The notes under the pieces were generated by a model. That model made no database searches. It was not told the origin of the DNA and saw only the letters and a program-made list of their open reading frames with translations. Source: Bacillota bacterium (lineage in GTDB: Bacteria > Bacillota > Clostridia > Lachnospirales > Lachnospiraceae). Taken from it: a stretch of 64,000 nucleotides of DNA. The stretch is taken from positions 124,001 through 188,000 of the forward strand of contig JAEZLZ010000068.1 of the NCBI GenBank assembly GCA_023415055.1. The letters run 5' to 3'. Shown here piece after piece: positions 44,177-52,232 of the stretch (its first letter is position 1; every line of letters starts with the position of its first letter). A program made the position numbers and the translations under genes.

Positions 44177-45901
44177 TTAATCGGTTAAACGGATATCACC
44201 GCTCACGGTACTAATCATCAATTCGCTTCCCTGTTTACCGTAGGTGTAAGTCCCGGATCTTAAGTTACTCTGAATCATATCCTGGTATCTTATATTCAAT
44301 ACACCCGAGGTGGTTCTGGATTCAACACGATATCCATTGCCATAATTTTTCAAACCGACTTTAATATTGCCGCTGGTGCTATTTGACTCCAATTCAATAT
44401 CTCCGTCACACTTTGCATCAACATTTCCGGATTTCGAACTGGCATGGCATCGTTTTACATTGACATCAAGGGTAATATTACCGCTAGTGCTGCCAACTAC
44501 CAAACCATCACCACAAATTTTTTGTATTTTGATTTTACCGCTGAGGCAACTGGCATCTGTATTATTCATGTTCATTTCATCGATGTAGATATCGCCGCTG
44601 GTGCTTCTAATTTTGCATTCACTTACCTTCACCTGATGCAGTTCAATATCGCCGCTCATGGAACTATTATCTATAATATCCGCTGTAATGTTTCCTGCTT
44701 CTATATCACCGCTGCCGCTTTTCATTGATAAAAACTTAGTATCGATTCCCTCTGCTCTGATATCGCCGCTCATTGTGCCAGCATTCAGCTGCACACTATT
44801 TATAGCTTCCAAATTAATATCTCCGCTGGAACACTTTATCCGTAAATCTGTTGAAATTACCTGTTTGAGAGTAATTCCGCCGCTTGCTGCCCCTACGACG
44901 ATCCGCTCTGCTTTTACATCAAACAGCTTGATATCACCGCTTGCCGTCTTAACGTCCACATTATTCATTGACTCGGGCAGTTCTACATGAATGCTCATGG
45001 AATTATGATTTAGGTGAAACAGGAATACAGCCTTTCCAACTCTGCGGATTCCGGCATAAATTGTGTTTCCTTCTTTATAGCTATAGAATTCAAAAAATTG
45101 TTTCTGACGATCATTTCCGTTATTAACATAGCTGATATTTACTTTTTGATTCGGTGATCTCACTATGGTAACATCTGCGCATTCACCATTGATAACCAGA
45201 TTTAATCCATCGCCGGTTTTCGTATCAGAAGTGTTCTGTCGCTCATCATTCTGGTCCGCAGCTTCCTTTGTATCAGTCCCCGCAGCATCCTGGGTATCGG
45301 AACTCTCTGTGGTATCTCCTGTTCCCTGATTACCGTTCATGAAATCATAACTTACGTTGCTTTTCTCTCCATCCTCAGGCTCTTTACCGGTTTCATAGCT
45401 TTTTGATACATTTTCCGAAGAGCCTTCTGTATTTCCGCGATTGAAATCAAATGAATTCTTAAGGTAGGAATCAGCAAAATTATTAATGGAAGAGGTTGCC
45501 TGATCCAGAGTATTCTTTAATGTATGTCCCAGCTCAATAACATCTATTTTGCTAATGGCTTCGCCTGCGGAATCTAACGCACTATTAATTGCATCGCCAA
45601 TCTTTTCGCCATCAAAGCCCGGAATATTAAAGCGTCGCTCATTTGATTTTTTTTCATTCGAATTCGACTGGTTTTCTTCTTCTTTACTTTGTTTACTGTT
45701 TCCGGTTTGATAAACCTCTTTTATATCATCAACCAGGTCATTGATTGAACCTAGCTCTTCGCAGATTTGTTCTTCACTTTTGCCCTCCTGAGTGCCAACC
45801 TGAAAATGTTCTTCATAATCAGATACAATCTCTTCCATAACACTTGCTTCCGTATCTTTCAGCGCTTCTTTCAAAGCATTTAAATATTCTAACTTATTCA
45901 T
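44177..45901 (-). CDS. DUF1700-DUF4097 fusion protein with beta-solenoid repeats
   Basis: 574 residues. Residues 1-75 are a helical HAAS/DUF1700 domain ('MNKLEYLNALKEAL', 'YEEHFQVGTQEGKSEEQICEELGS'). A low-complexity acidic linker (about 75-230, rich in Ser/Asn/Glu/Asp) follows. The C-terminal half is a DUF4097 repeat region in which 'SGDI'-type turns recur every 18-22 residues (SGDIKL, SGGITL, SGDINL, SGDIRA, SGDIEA, SGDIEL, SGDIYI, SGKIKI), a right-handed beta-helix. No signal peptide or TM is obvious. The PadR gene lies 10 bases upstream. Such PadR-HAAS-DUF4097 units are associated with envelope stress, but the biochemical role is unknown. Confidence 0.88.
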   Translation of the reverse strand: MNKLEYLNALKEALKDTEASVMEEIVSDYEEHFQVGTQEGKSEEQICEELGSINDLVDDIKEVYQTGNSKQSKEEENQSNSNEKKSNERRFNIPGFDGEKIGDAINSALDSAGEAISKIDVIELGHTLKNTLDQATSSINNFADSYLKNSFDFNRGNTEGSSENVSKSYETGKEPEDGEKSNVSYDFMNGNQGTGDTTESSDTQDAAGTDTKEAADQNDERQNTSDTKTGDGLNLVINGECADVTIVRSPNQKVNISYVNNGNDRQKQFFEFYSYKEGNTIYAGIRRVGKAVFLFHLNHNSMSIHVELPESMNNVDVKTASGDIKLFDVKAERIVVGAASGGITLKQVISTDLRIKCSSGDINLEAINSVQLNAGTMSGDIRAEGIDTKFLSMKSGSGDIEAGNITADIIDNSSMSGDIELHQVKVSECKIRSTSGDIYIDEMNMNNTDASCLSGKIKIQKICGDGLVVGSTSGNITLDVNVKRCHASSKSGNVDAKCDGDIELESNSTSGNIKVGLKNYGNGYRVESRTTSGVLNIRYQDMIQSNLRSGTYTYGKQGSELMISTVSGDIRLTD

Positions 45902-45911
45902 AGCTATCCTC

Positions 45912-46217
45912 CTATTCTAAAATATTCTGAACAACAACCACAAAGTCCAACCATTCTTTTTTCAGGGAAGCTTGATATATTCGTCCCTGATCCGTCAAAT
46001 GATAATATTTTCTTGCTGGACCTTCACCGGACTCCACTAAATAGGTTTCAACATAGGCATCATCCTTTAACCGTTTCAAAATAAGATATAATGTCCCTGT
46101 TGAGATTACCATCTGCTTTGAAATTGCATCTGTTAATTCATAACCATAACGGTCCGCTTCCACCAGTTTTGAAAGTACACATAGTTCCAGAACTCCTTTT
46201 TTAAATTGTGCATTCAT
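45912..46217 (-). CDS. PadR-family regulator of the DUF4097 gene
   Basis: 101 residues, the minimal PadR type. The winged helix is 'LCVLSKLVEADRYGYELTDAISKQMVISTGTLYLILKRLKDDAYVETY' with wing 'GEGPARKYYHLTDQG'. AAAGGAG precedes the ATG. It is first in a two-gene operon; the DUF1700-DUF4097 gene follows after 10 bases. Confidence 0.93.
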   Translation of the reverse strand: MNAQFKKGVLELCVLSKLVEADRYGYELTDAISKQMVISTGTLYLILKRLKDDAYVETYLVESGEGPARKYYHLTDQGRIYQASLKKEWLDFVVVVQNILE

Positions 46218-46284
46218 CTATTGACTCCTTTCTACCTGATAGTGATTTGAATTTTATAGTCTCCTCAAAATTTACAGTTTAGCT

Positions 46285-46302
46285 ATAGTCTTTACAAACT
46301 AT
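46285..46302. promoter_or_regulatory. Possible PadR operator in the divergent gap
   Basis: ATAGT, eight bases, ACTAT forms a short inverted repeat 68 bases upstream of the PadR start; a second symmetrical patch (TATATTGCAATATA) lies about 40 bases further on. The 300-base gap between padR and xpaC holds these and the xpaC promoter and nothing else I can identify. Confidence 0.3.
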
Positions 46303-46448
46303 CATTGTATTATATTTTATCACTAGCTATTATATATTGCAATATAGTATTTAATGCAGTATTATAATTTTAATCTAAACTTAATAAAGTATCCGTAAAG
46401 GCTGACTCATCGTAAAGTTAAAATATAGAAATCTCACTATATTTTAAT

Positions 46449-46477
46449 TTGTCAATTCATTTACAATAAGTTATAAT
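46449..46477 (+). promoter_or_regulatory. Sigma-A promoter of the xpaC-telA operon
   Basis: TTGTCA (46449-46454), a 17-base spacer and a perfect TATAAT (46472-46477), 40 bases upstream of the ATG with its GGAGG site. Confidence 0.75.
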
Positions 46478-46517
46478 AAGCTCAGTTATGTTGTAACTCT
46501 TATGTGGAGGAAATATC

Positions 46518-47873
46518 ATGAATAGAAGAATTGGTGACGATATCCGGGATATTGTGCAAAATGCAATCAATACCAGAGATTTTCGTCAATTAAATAGAGA
46601 TATCTCGGATACCGTGAACAGTGCACTGGATGAAGTGCACCGATCCATTTTCCGTCCAAGCGATCGTCAGAACTGGGATAAGCATGATCCTAATGTACCT
46701 CCCACTGATAACCAAGAGAATAATACCGCCACAAATGGATTCCGTAACTGGAACGGACAAGCTTATCGTAATCAACATTATAATAACCAGAGGCAAAACT
46801 TCTCCTACTCCGCTAGAAACAATCAAAATATTGCAAAGCAACAGGCATCGACAGAACGAACCTCGCAATTTCCGGTAGTACCGGTGGGAAAGGTAGCCGG
46901 AATTCTAATGACTGTTTTTGGCAGCATCGGTTTTGGAACTACCGGGCTTGCGATTATTACCTTATGTATCATAGGTCAGATAACAGCCAATATCACGTTC
47001 TTCGGTACGATAGCTCTTTATCTTCTGCCCTTATTCTTGATCAGCTTGATTTTATTTTATAAAGGCTCACGGATCAGAGCGAGATTAAGGAGGTTCCGAA
47101 GATATATAGGGATCTTTCAAAATCATGGTTATTATACTTTGAAAGAATTATCCGATCACCTCAGTAAGAGTAAGAAATCCCTGATAAAGGATCTTCGAAA
47201 AATGATTTCAATCGGTATGTTTCCTGAAGGACACATTGATAAACAGGAAACCTGCATTATCCTAAATCGTGAATGCTATTCGAAATATCTGGAGCTGCAG
47301 CAGAAGGAACAGCAGCAAAAAACGGTTGCTCAAGATGAAATTAAGAATGCTCAAGACAGTGATTACCAAGCCTCACAAACTTCGTCCATGGGTAGTGGAG
47401 TAGATGAAGGAACGAGAACAGCAATTATGAACGGACGCACCTATATCCGTCAGATTAAGGAAGCGAATGATGCCATCCCGGGAGAAGCAATCTCTAAAAA
47501 GCTGTTTTATCTGGAAGCACTCCTTGATAAGATTTTTAATTATGTAGAGCAGCATCCGGATCAGCTTCCCCAGATACAGAAGTTTATGAATTATTATCTT
47601 CCGACCACCCTTAAATTAGTAAACGCATATAAAGATTTTGACAAAGAAACCGTGCAGGGTGAGAATATTACATCTGCTAAAAATGAAATTGATCTTACAC
47701 TCGATACCATTAATCAGGCATTCGAGAAATTATATGATAGTTTTTTCTTGAATGCTGCAATGGATATCTCTACTGATATATCCGTATTGGAGACTCTGCT
47801 TGCTCAGGAAGGACTGACTACTCAAAAGGATTTTAAATCAAATCAATCTATGGGAGGATTAATTAATGAATAA
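46518..47873 (+). CDS. XpaC-like protein (5-bromo-4-chloroindolyl phosphate hydrolysis family)
   Basis: 451 residues. The N-terminal 125 residues are polar, Asn/Gln-rich and probably disordered. Two transmembrane helices (about 128-180) follow, then a cytosolic winged-helix-like patch ('YTLKELSDHLSKSKKSLIKDLRKMISIGMF') and the XpaC domain ('PGEAISKKLFYLEALLDKIFNYVEQHPDQLPQIQKFMNYYLPTTLKLVNAYKDF'). XpaC was named for an indolyl phosphate phenotype, but it is consistently paired with TelA and thought to serve envelope or tellurite/toxic-anion tolerance. It overlaps the telA-like gene by eight bases. Confidence 0.9.
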   Translation: MNRRIGDDIRDIVQNAINTRDFRQLNRDISDTVNSALDEVHRSIFRPSDRQNWDKHDPNVPPTDNQENNTATNGFRNWNGQAYRNQHYNNQRQNFSYSARNNQNIAKQQASTERTSQFPVVPVGKVAGILMTVFGSIGFGTTGLAIITLCIIGQITANITFFGTIALYLLPLFLISLILFYKGSRIRARLRRFRRYIGIFQNHGYYTLKELSDHLSKSKKSLIKDLRKMISIGMFPEGHIDKQETCIILNRECYSKYLELQQKEQQQKTVAQDEIKNAQDSDYQASQTSSMGSGVDEGTRTAIMNGRTYIRQIKEANDAIPGEAISKKLFYLEALLDKIFNYVEQHPDQLPQIQKFMNYYLPTTLKLVNAYKDFDKETVQGENITSAKNEIDLTLDTINQAFEKLYDSFFLNAAMDISTDISVLETLLAQEGLTTQKDFKSNQSMGGLINE

Positions 47874-49038
47874 TGAAGTACCCACATTAACATTTGAACC
47901 ATTTGCTGAGGAGCTCTTTCAACCCGGTGTATTGAAGCAAGACCCCGAAAACACCGCGCTGCGCAAGATGGAGAACGTTCCGCCTGAGGCTGTTGCATTA
48001 GACGAAAGCAGATTATCACCGGAAGAGAAAAAAATGGTAGATGATTTTGCTAATACGATTGATCTGACCAAATCCAATCTTATTCTTCAATACGGTGTCG
48101 GCGCTCAGAAAAAGATTGCTGATTTTTCAGAATCTGCTCTAACCAATGTGAAAACCAAGGATCTGGGAGAGGTCGGTGAAATGCTCTCTGGTGTCGTTAT
48201 GGAGTTGAAGAGCTTTGAAGCCGATGGTGAAGAGAAAGGTTTCTTAGGATTATTTAAGAAACAGACCAGCAAATTGGCTGCTATGAAGGCAAAATACGAT
48301 AAAGCAGAGCTGAATATCAATAAAATATGTAATGTGCTGGAAAGCCATAAAATCCAATTATTGAAAGATATCGCCACCATGGATAAGATGTACGAGATAA
48401 ATAAGACTTATTTCAAAGAATTATCCATGTATATCCTAGCGGGGAAAAAGAAATTAGCTAAGGTTCAGTCCGAGGAGCTTCCGATGCTCATTGAAAAATC
48501 AGATCAAACCAATCTTCCGGAGGATGCACAGGCAGTGAACGATCTGGTAGCCATCTGCAACCGATTTGAGAAGAAGATTCATGATCTGGAATTAACAAGA
48601 ATGATATCGATACAAATGGCACCTCAGATTCGCCTCGTTCAGGAAAACGATTCCCTGATGGTAGAGAAAGTGCAATCTACCATAGTAAATACCATTCCTC
48701 TTTGGAAAAGTCAAATGGTTCTTGCTCTTGGTGTAAATCATTCCGTACAGGCGGCTAAGGCACAAAGAGAAGTAACCAATATGACAAATGAGCTCTTGAA
48801 GAAAAATGCCGAAACACTTAAAATGGCAACGATTGAAACCGCTAAGGAATCCGAACGCGGCATCGTTGACATTGAAACTCTTCGACTGACAAATGAGTCC
48901 TTAATATCTACTCTTGATGAAGTGCTTCGTATTCAGAATGAGGGGCGTCAAAAGAGAAAGGACGCTGAACTGGAGCTTAATCGTATCGAAGGCGAATTAA
49001 AGACAAAATTATTAGAAATGACCAGTACAAGAGTGTAA
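47866..49038 (+). CDS. TelA-family toxic anion resistance protein
   Basis: 390 residues, soluble and almost entirely helical, matching the TelA family (PF05816) including 'DFANTIDLTKSNLILQYGVGAQKKIADFSESAL' at the start and 'LRLTNESLISTLDEVLRIQNEGRQKR' near the C-terminus. Family members accompany XpaC and have been linked to tellurite and cell-wall antibiotic tolerance. The ATG follows GGGAGG and overlaps the previous stop, so the two proteins are made together and may interact. Confidence 0.92.
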   Translation: MNNEVPTLTFEPFAEELFQPGVLKQDPENTALRKMENVPPEAVALDESRLSPEEKKMVDDFANTIDLTKSNLILQYGVGAQKKIADFSESALTNVKTKDLGEVGEMLSGVVMELKSFEADGEEKGFLGLFKKQTSKLAAMKAKYDKAELNINKICNVLESHKIQLLKDIATMDKMYEINKTYFKELSMYILAGKKKLAKVQSEELPMLIEKSDQTNLPEDAQAVNDLVAICNRFEKKIHDLELTRMISIQMAPQIRLVQENDSLMVEKVQSTIVNTIPLWKSQMVLALGVNHSVQAAKAQREVTNMTNELLKKNAETLKMATIETAKESERGIVDIETLRLTNESLISTLDEVLRIQNEGRQKRKDAELELNRIEGELKTKLLEMTSTRV

Positions 49039-49085
49039 TATCTCTGCCGCTCCTCTAAAGAGGAGATACATTAATTATACCAGAC

Positions 49086-49147
49086 AAAAATCCCGGAAAT
49101 GCAGTCAAGGCGAGGGTTCTAGCCTTTACGACATATCAGGGATTTTT
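49086..49147. terminator. Nested terminator after the telA-like gene
   Basis: Outer stem AAAAATCCC / GGGATTTTT (49086, 49139) with an inner AAGGC / GCCTT stem (49107, 49122). The A- and T-tracts on both sides suit bidirectional termination. The remainder of the 342-base gap to PhzF contains only the VOC remnant at 49163-49276. Confidence 0.7.
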
Positions 49148-49162
49148 ATATTTTAATATATC

Positions 49163-49276
49163 CTAATTCGGGAACACAAGTAACTGTACCGATACTCCGT
49201 TAGGGTCATACACATAGAAATAGCATGTTCCATCACCGGGGTTCCTGATTGCAGATGGATCCCATATTTTTAACCA
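49163..49276 (-). pseudogene. C-terminal remnant of a VOC-family (glyoxalase/bleomycin-resistance) protein
   Basis: A minus-strand frame of about 37 residues reads 'WDPSAIRNPGDGTCYFYVYD' followed by PNGVSVQLLVFPN and a stop. The 'DGTCYFYVYDPNG' strand-turn-strand is typical of the last beta-alpha unit of VOC proteins. A stop precedes it, so only this tail is left. Confidence 0.6.
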
Positions 49277-49380
49277 TTAAGGTCATATGCTTTATATGCA
49301 TAGTATGTGTCCTTTTTTCGTACTTCTTTTATTCTTATTTAACAATTTAAGTTCCACTCTCACAAGTAAGTATTTTAAAT

Positions 49381-50286
49381 TTATATCTCAATCTCTGTTC
49401 GAAACGCAACAACAGCTTGACCGATAATTTGTACTAATACTGGCTTTCCATTTTCTATTCTCACCTTTACACGCATACTGCCATCTCGTTTGATCGCTTC
49501 TCCCTGTAAGATTAAAAATGAGAGCTCGTCTAGTGTTTCTAATGACTTGCAAACACCGTAATGTACTAAATAAATACCTAATGGGCCGTTTGCATTTCCC
49601 GTAACGGGATCTTCTAATATACCGATAGCAGGGGCAAACATACGTCCATGAACTAAAACCTCGTCCTCGGGATTCAAAGTAAAGACATAATATCCATTAC
49701 AGCCAACCTCTGCACTAATCGCTGACAATTCCTCCATATTAGGCTTAAGCAAATGTAATTGAGCATTGCTTTTTATTCCTACCATGATTTTTGAATGTCC
49801 GGCAGACGAGATCGCAATTGGACAGTCTTCTCTTAGGTCGTTAATCGCAATCCCCAGTGCCTCTGCTATTCTTTTTACCAAGTCATAGGCGAAGGGTTTG
49901 CTTACCTCCGGTGTCCCTTGTGTCATGATAATACTATATTCACCGTTTTCCTGTATAATATCAACAGGTAAAATTCCTGCTTTGGTTTTCTGCAAAACTC
50001 TTCCTGAAACTGCTATTCCCTCAATCGCTCTAACATAATGAGCAGCTATTGTTGCGTGACCGCAAAGAGGAACTTCTGTCGTTGGGGTAAAGAACCTTAC
50101 CTCAACATCATAATCTGCAACATTCGATGAAAAAAGAAAGGCCGTTTCTGAATTGTTCAATTCTCTCGCAATCCGTTGCATCTGTTCCACTGTCAGACCA
50201 TCCGCATTCGGAACAACGCCCGCCGGATTACCGTGAAACTTCTCTCTGGTAAATGAATCTACTTGATAAATTCGATATGTATTCAT
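49381..50286 (-). CDS. PhzF-family isomerase
   Basis: 301 residues of the PhzF/diaminopimelate-epimerase-like fold. The N-terminus 'YRIYQVDSFTREKFHGNPAGVV' and catalytic region 'ARELNNSETAFLF' with the conserved Glu are intact; 'VPLCGHATIAAHYV' and 'DPVTGNANGPLGIYL' are the C-terminal substrate loops. PhzF isomerises a dihydro-hydroxyanthranilate in phenazine synthesis, but most relatives have unknown substrates and no phenazine genes are present. It lies 22 bases downstream of the acyltransferase-like gene and may be the last gene of the leftward carotenoid-like operon. Confidence 0.92.
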   Translation of the reverse strand: MNTYRIYQVDSFTREKFHGNPAGVVPNADGLTVEQMQRIARELNNSETAFLFSSNVADYDVEVRFFTPTTEVPLCGHATIAAHYVRAIEGIAVSGRVLQKTKAGILPVDIIQENGEYSIIMTQGTPEVSKPFAYDLVKRIAEALGIAINDLREDCPIAISSAGHSKIMVGIKSNAQLHLLKPNMEELSAISAEVGCNGYYVFTLNPEDEVLVHGRMFAPAIGILEDPVTGNANGPLGIYLVHYGVCKSLETLDELSFLILQGEAIKRDGSMRVKVRIENGKPVLVQIIGQAVVAFRTEIEI

Positions 50287-50308
50287 ATTATACTCCCTTA
50301 AAGTAAAT

Positions 50309-50794
50309 TTACTTTATAGCCCCACGGACTACTCTAACAAGCCTGATGCGGTTATATCGCTGAGTAATGATACAGGGCAGATTAACAGCGATGGCATACA
50401 GGAACATATACATAATAATAATCCTAGGAGCAAACAGTCCAAAAACCCAAAATGGTATGATCCCAAGGATATGGGATAATTCTGCACGGCAGGTTTCCGT
50501 TATAAATCGTTCCAGGTTTTCTCTCGAAAGATCTGTCAGATGCTTTTTCTTGTATCCTCCTTTTACAACAGCCCCTCCGTCCGGCAAAAAGTGTTTCCAT
50601 TTACGTACCCGAAATACCTTTTCATAAAATCTACCTCCTCTCTCCCATTTGCGCTCTCGGAAAAGAAATATCTTCGGAGATAAATATCGATTCGGAATTT
50701 TTATACATAGCAATGCAGCCGATACCTGAAATAACGGCCACAGAAGAATACATAACATAAGCATCCATATCTTTGGCAGATAAAATACTTGCAT
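50309..50794 (-). CDS. CrtO-like acyltransferase (glycosyl-diaponeurosporenoate acyltransferase family)
   Basis: About 161 residues with N- and C-terminal hydrophobic segments (about 7-32 and 112-140). The central 'LPDGGAVVKGGYKKKHLTDLSRENLERFITETCRAELSHIL' and the end 'NLPCIITQRYNRIRL' match the staphyloxanthin CrtO acyltransferase family, which esterifies the sugar of a glycosylated carotenoid. I start at ATG 50794, seven bases after GGAGAGG; a GTG two codons upstream overlaps the previous stop. It directly follows the CrtQ-like glycosyltransferase gene. Confidence 0.85.
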   Translation of the reverse strand: MQVFYLPKIWMLMLCILLWPLFQVSAALLCIKIPNRYLSPKIFLFRERKWERGGRFYEKVFRVRKWKHFLPDGGAVVKGGYKKKHLTDLSRENLERFITETCRAELSHILGIIPFWVFGLFAPRIIIMYMFLYAIAVNLPCIITQRYNRIRLVRVVRGAIK

Positions 50795-50796
50795 GG

Positions 50797-51903
50797 TCAC
50801 CTCTCCAATTTTATACTTCTGTCTTTCCAGAAAACTGTTCGATGAAACAGCTTCTTAACGATGGATTGAATGAAAATCCATAAAAAAAAGAATAAACAGA
50901 TAGGAAAGCAAATCAGGGTACACTTCTTAAATTGACCAATTCTATGAGCTGTACGATACAGCTCAAAAACCCACAGAAAATAGAATATAACACTGACGAT
51001 CAAAAACCTGAGATCAAACGTAATTATCGATTGAATTATACATTGAATTACTGATACGCAGGAGGTTATCCATAAAAACACCATAAGTAATAATCCTTTT
51101 GGAGTCCTCTGTGCACCGGTTGCATAGTTTTTGGTCCAGCCCAGCCGAAGCTCCGAAAAGCATCCGGGATACATGCGGAAAGAAATATATTCCCCGCCTA
51201 AAAATAGTTTATACAGAAATCCGTTTTTCTTCAGGCTTTCTCCCATGGCAAGATCATCTACAATACTATTCTTAATAGAGCTGTGGCCTCCGACTGCATG
51301 ATAGCAATCTTTCGGTATTAGAATCACAGGACCGAATAAACCGGCATTTCTGTCTTTGAAAACTGCTGTTGTACCATTTGCAGCGATCTGTATCAGATTA
51401 AAGAAAAGTGAAAACTGTTCATATCTTTTTTTCATCCAATGATACGGTTGGAGGGAAATGACACATTGATTTTCATCATAAGCTTGAATCAGACAGGCAA
51501 CTGCTTCGGGCTTCATCCTAACATCAGCATCTAAAAACAGCAGCATATCTCCGTCGGATGCCTCAGCCCCTTTCTGACATGCCCATGACTTTCCCATCCA
51601 ATCCTCCGGCTTATCAATGATTGAAATCAACTCTGTACCGAAAGAAGATATAATTTGCGCAGTATGATCCGTAGAGCAGTCATCCACACAAATAACCTCG
51701 TGTATTGGATAGGATTGATGCTGTAAATCCTCCAACAGAAAAGATAGATTGATTTCTTCATTTCTCGCGGGGATAATAATGGATACTTTATAATCCGGAT
51801 CATTCTTATCGCTTTTCCTTAAAAAAGGGAAGCGATAAAAAAGTAATAAGTTCATCAATAATCCGGTCAATAGAATAGTGATGTAATAGAGCATAGATAC
51901 CAA
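50797..51903 (-). CDS. CrtQ-like membrane glycosyltransferase (GT2)
   Basis: 368 residues: one N-terminal TM helix, a GT-A domain (about 40-260) and two or three C-terminal TM helices (about 275-350). Motifs are 'VSIIIPARNEEINLSFLL', 'VDDCSTDHT', the DxD-type 'LLFLDADV' and 'ISFRMYPGCFSELRLGWTKNYATGA', the last characteristic of 4,4'-diaponeurosporenoate glycosyltransferases. It probably transfers a sugar to a lipid carboxyl or hydroxyl group at the membrane. It is divergent from the flavoenzyme genes across a 329-base gap. Confidence 0.87.
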   Translation of the reverse strand: MVSMLYYITILLTGLLMNLLLFYRFPFLRKSDKNDPDYKVSIIIPARNEEINLSFLLEDLQHQSYPIHEVICVDDCSTDHTAQIISSFGTELISIIDKPEDWMGKSWACQKGAEASDGDMLLFLDADVRMKPEAVACLIQAYDENQCVISLQPYHWMKKRYEQFSLFFNLIQIAANGTTAVFKDRNAGLFGPVILIPKDCYHAVGGHSSIKNSIVDDLAMGESLKKNGFLYKLFLGGEYISFRMYPGCFSELRLGWTKNYATGAQRTPKGLLLMVFLWITSCVSVIQCIIQSIITFDLRFLIVSVIFYFLWVFELYRTAHRIGQFKKCTLICFPICLFFFLWIFIQSIVKKLFHRTVFWKDRSIKLER

Positions 51904-52232
51904 CTTACCCCTCTTCTGCGTTCGCTTTGATCAATTAAAAGAAGATCAAAAATGAAATTAGGATAATTATACCATATGAAACAACAGAATTATATATATA
52001 TTCCTCTCGTGAAATTATTTTTGTAACAATATCCCGAGAATTATATATTTCTGCTGTTGATAAATTTTTTAAATAACATAAATTGACAGAGAATATGAGG
52101 AATGATAACATATATTTATCCATTATTATATACGGAAGATAGATTGATACAACAAAAAAAGATGCACTGAATAATCTTTATAACATCCTATCGGGGCATT
52201 TCAATTGCAATTATTGCATAGGAGGAGACACA
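51904..52232. other. Divergent intergenic region of the carotenoid-like locus
   Basis: An AT-rich gap between the leftward CrtQ-like and rightward CrtN-like genes; it must hold both promoters. No pair of boxes stands out as clearly as elsewhere. A 62-codon hydrophobic frame on the minus strand (51935-52123) lacks a ribosome site and I do not call it. AGGAGG lies just before the ATG at 52233. Confidence 0.4.

Noticed and set aside
49381..50286. Phenazine biosynthesis locus suggested by PhzF
   Set aside because: No PhzA/B/D/E/G genes present; PhzF relatives are widespread with other or unknown substrates.
51935..52123. 62-codon hydrophobic frame upstream of the CrtQ-like gene
   Set aside because: No ribosome site and biased composition of an AT-rich promoter gap; not supported as a gene.
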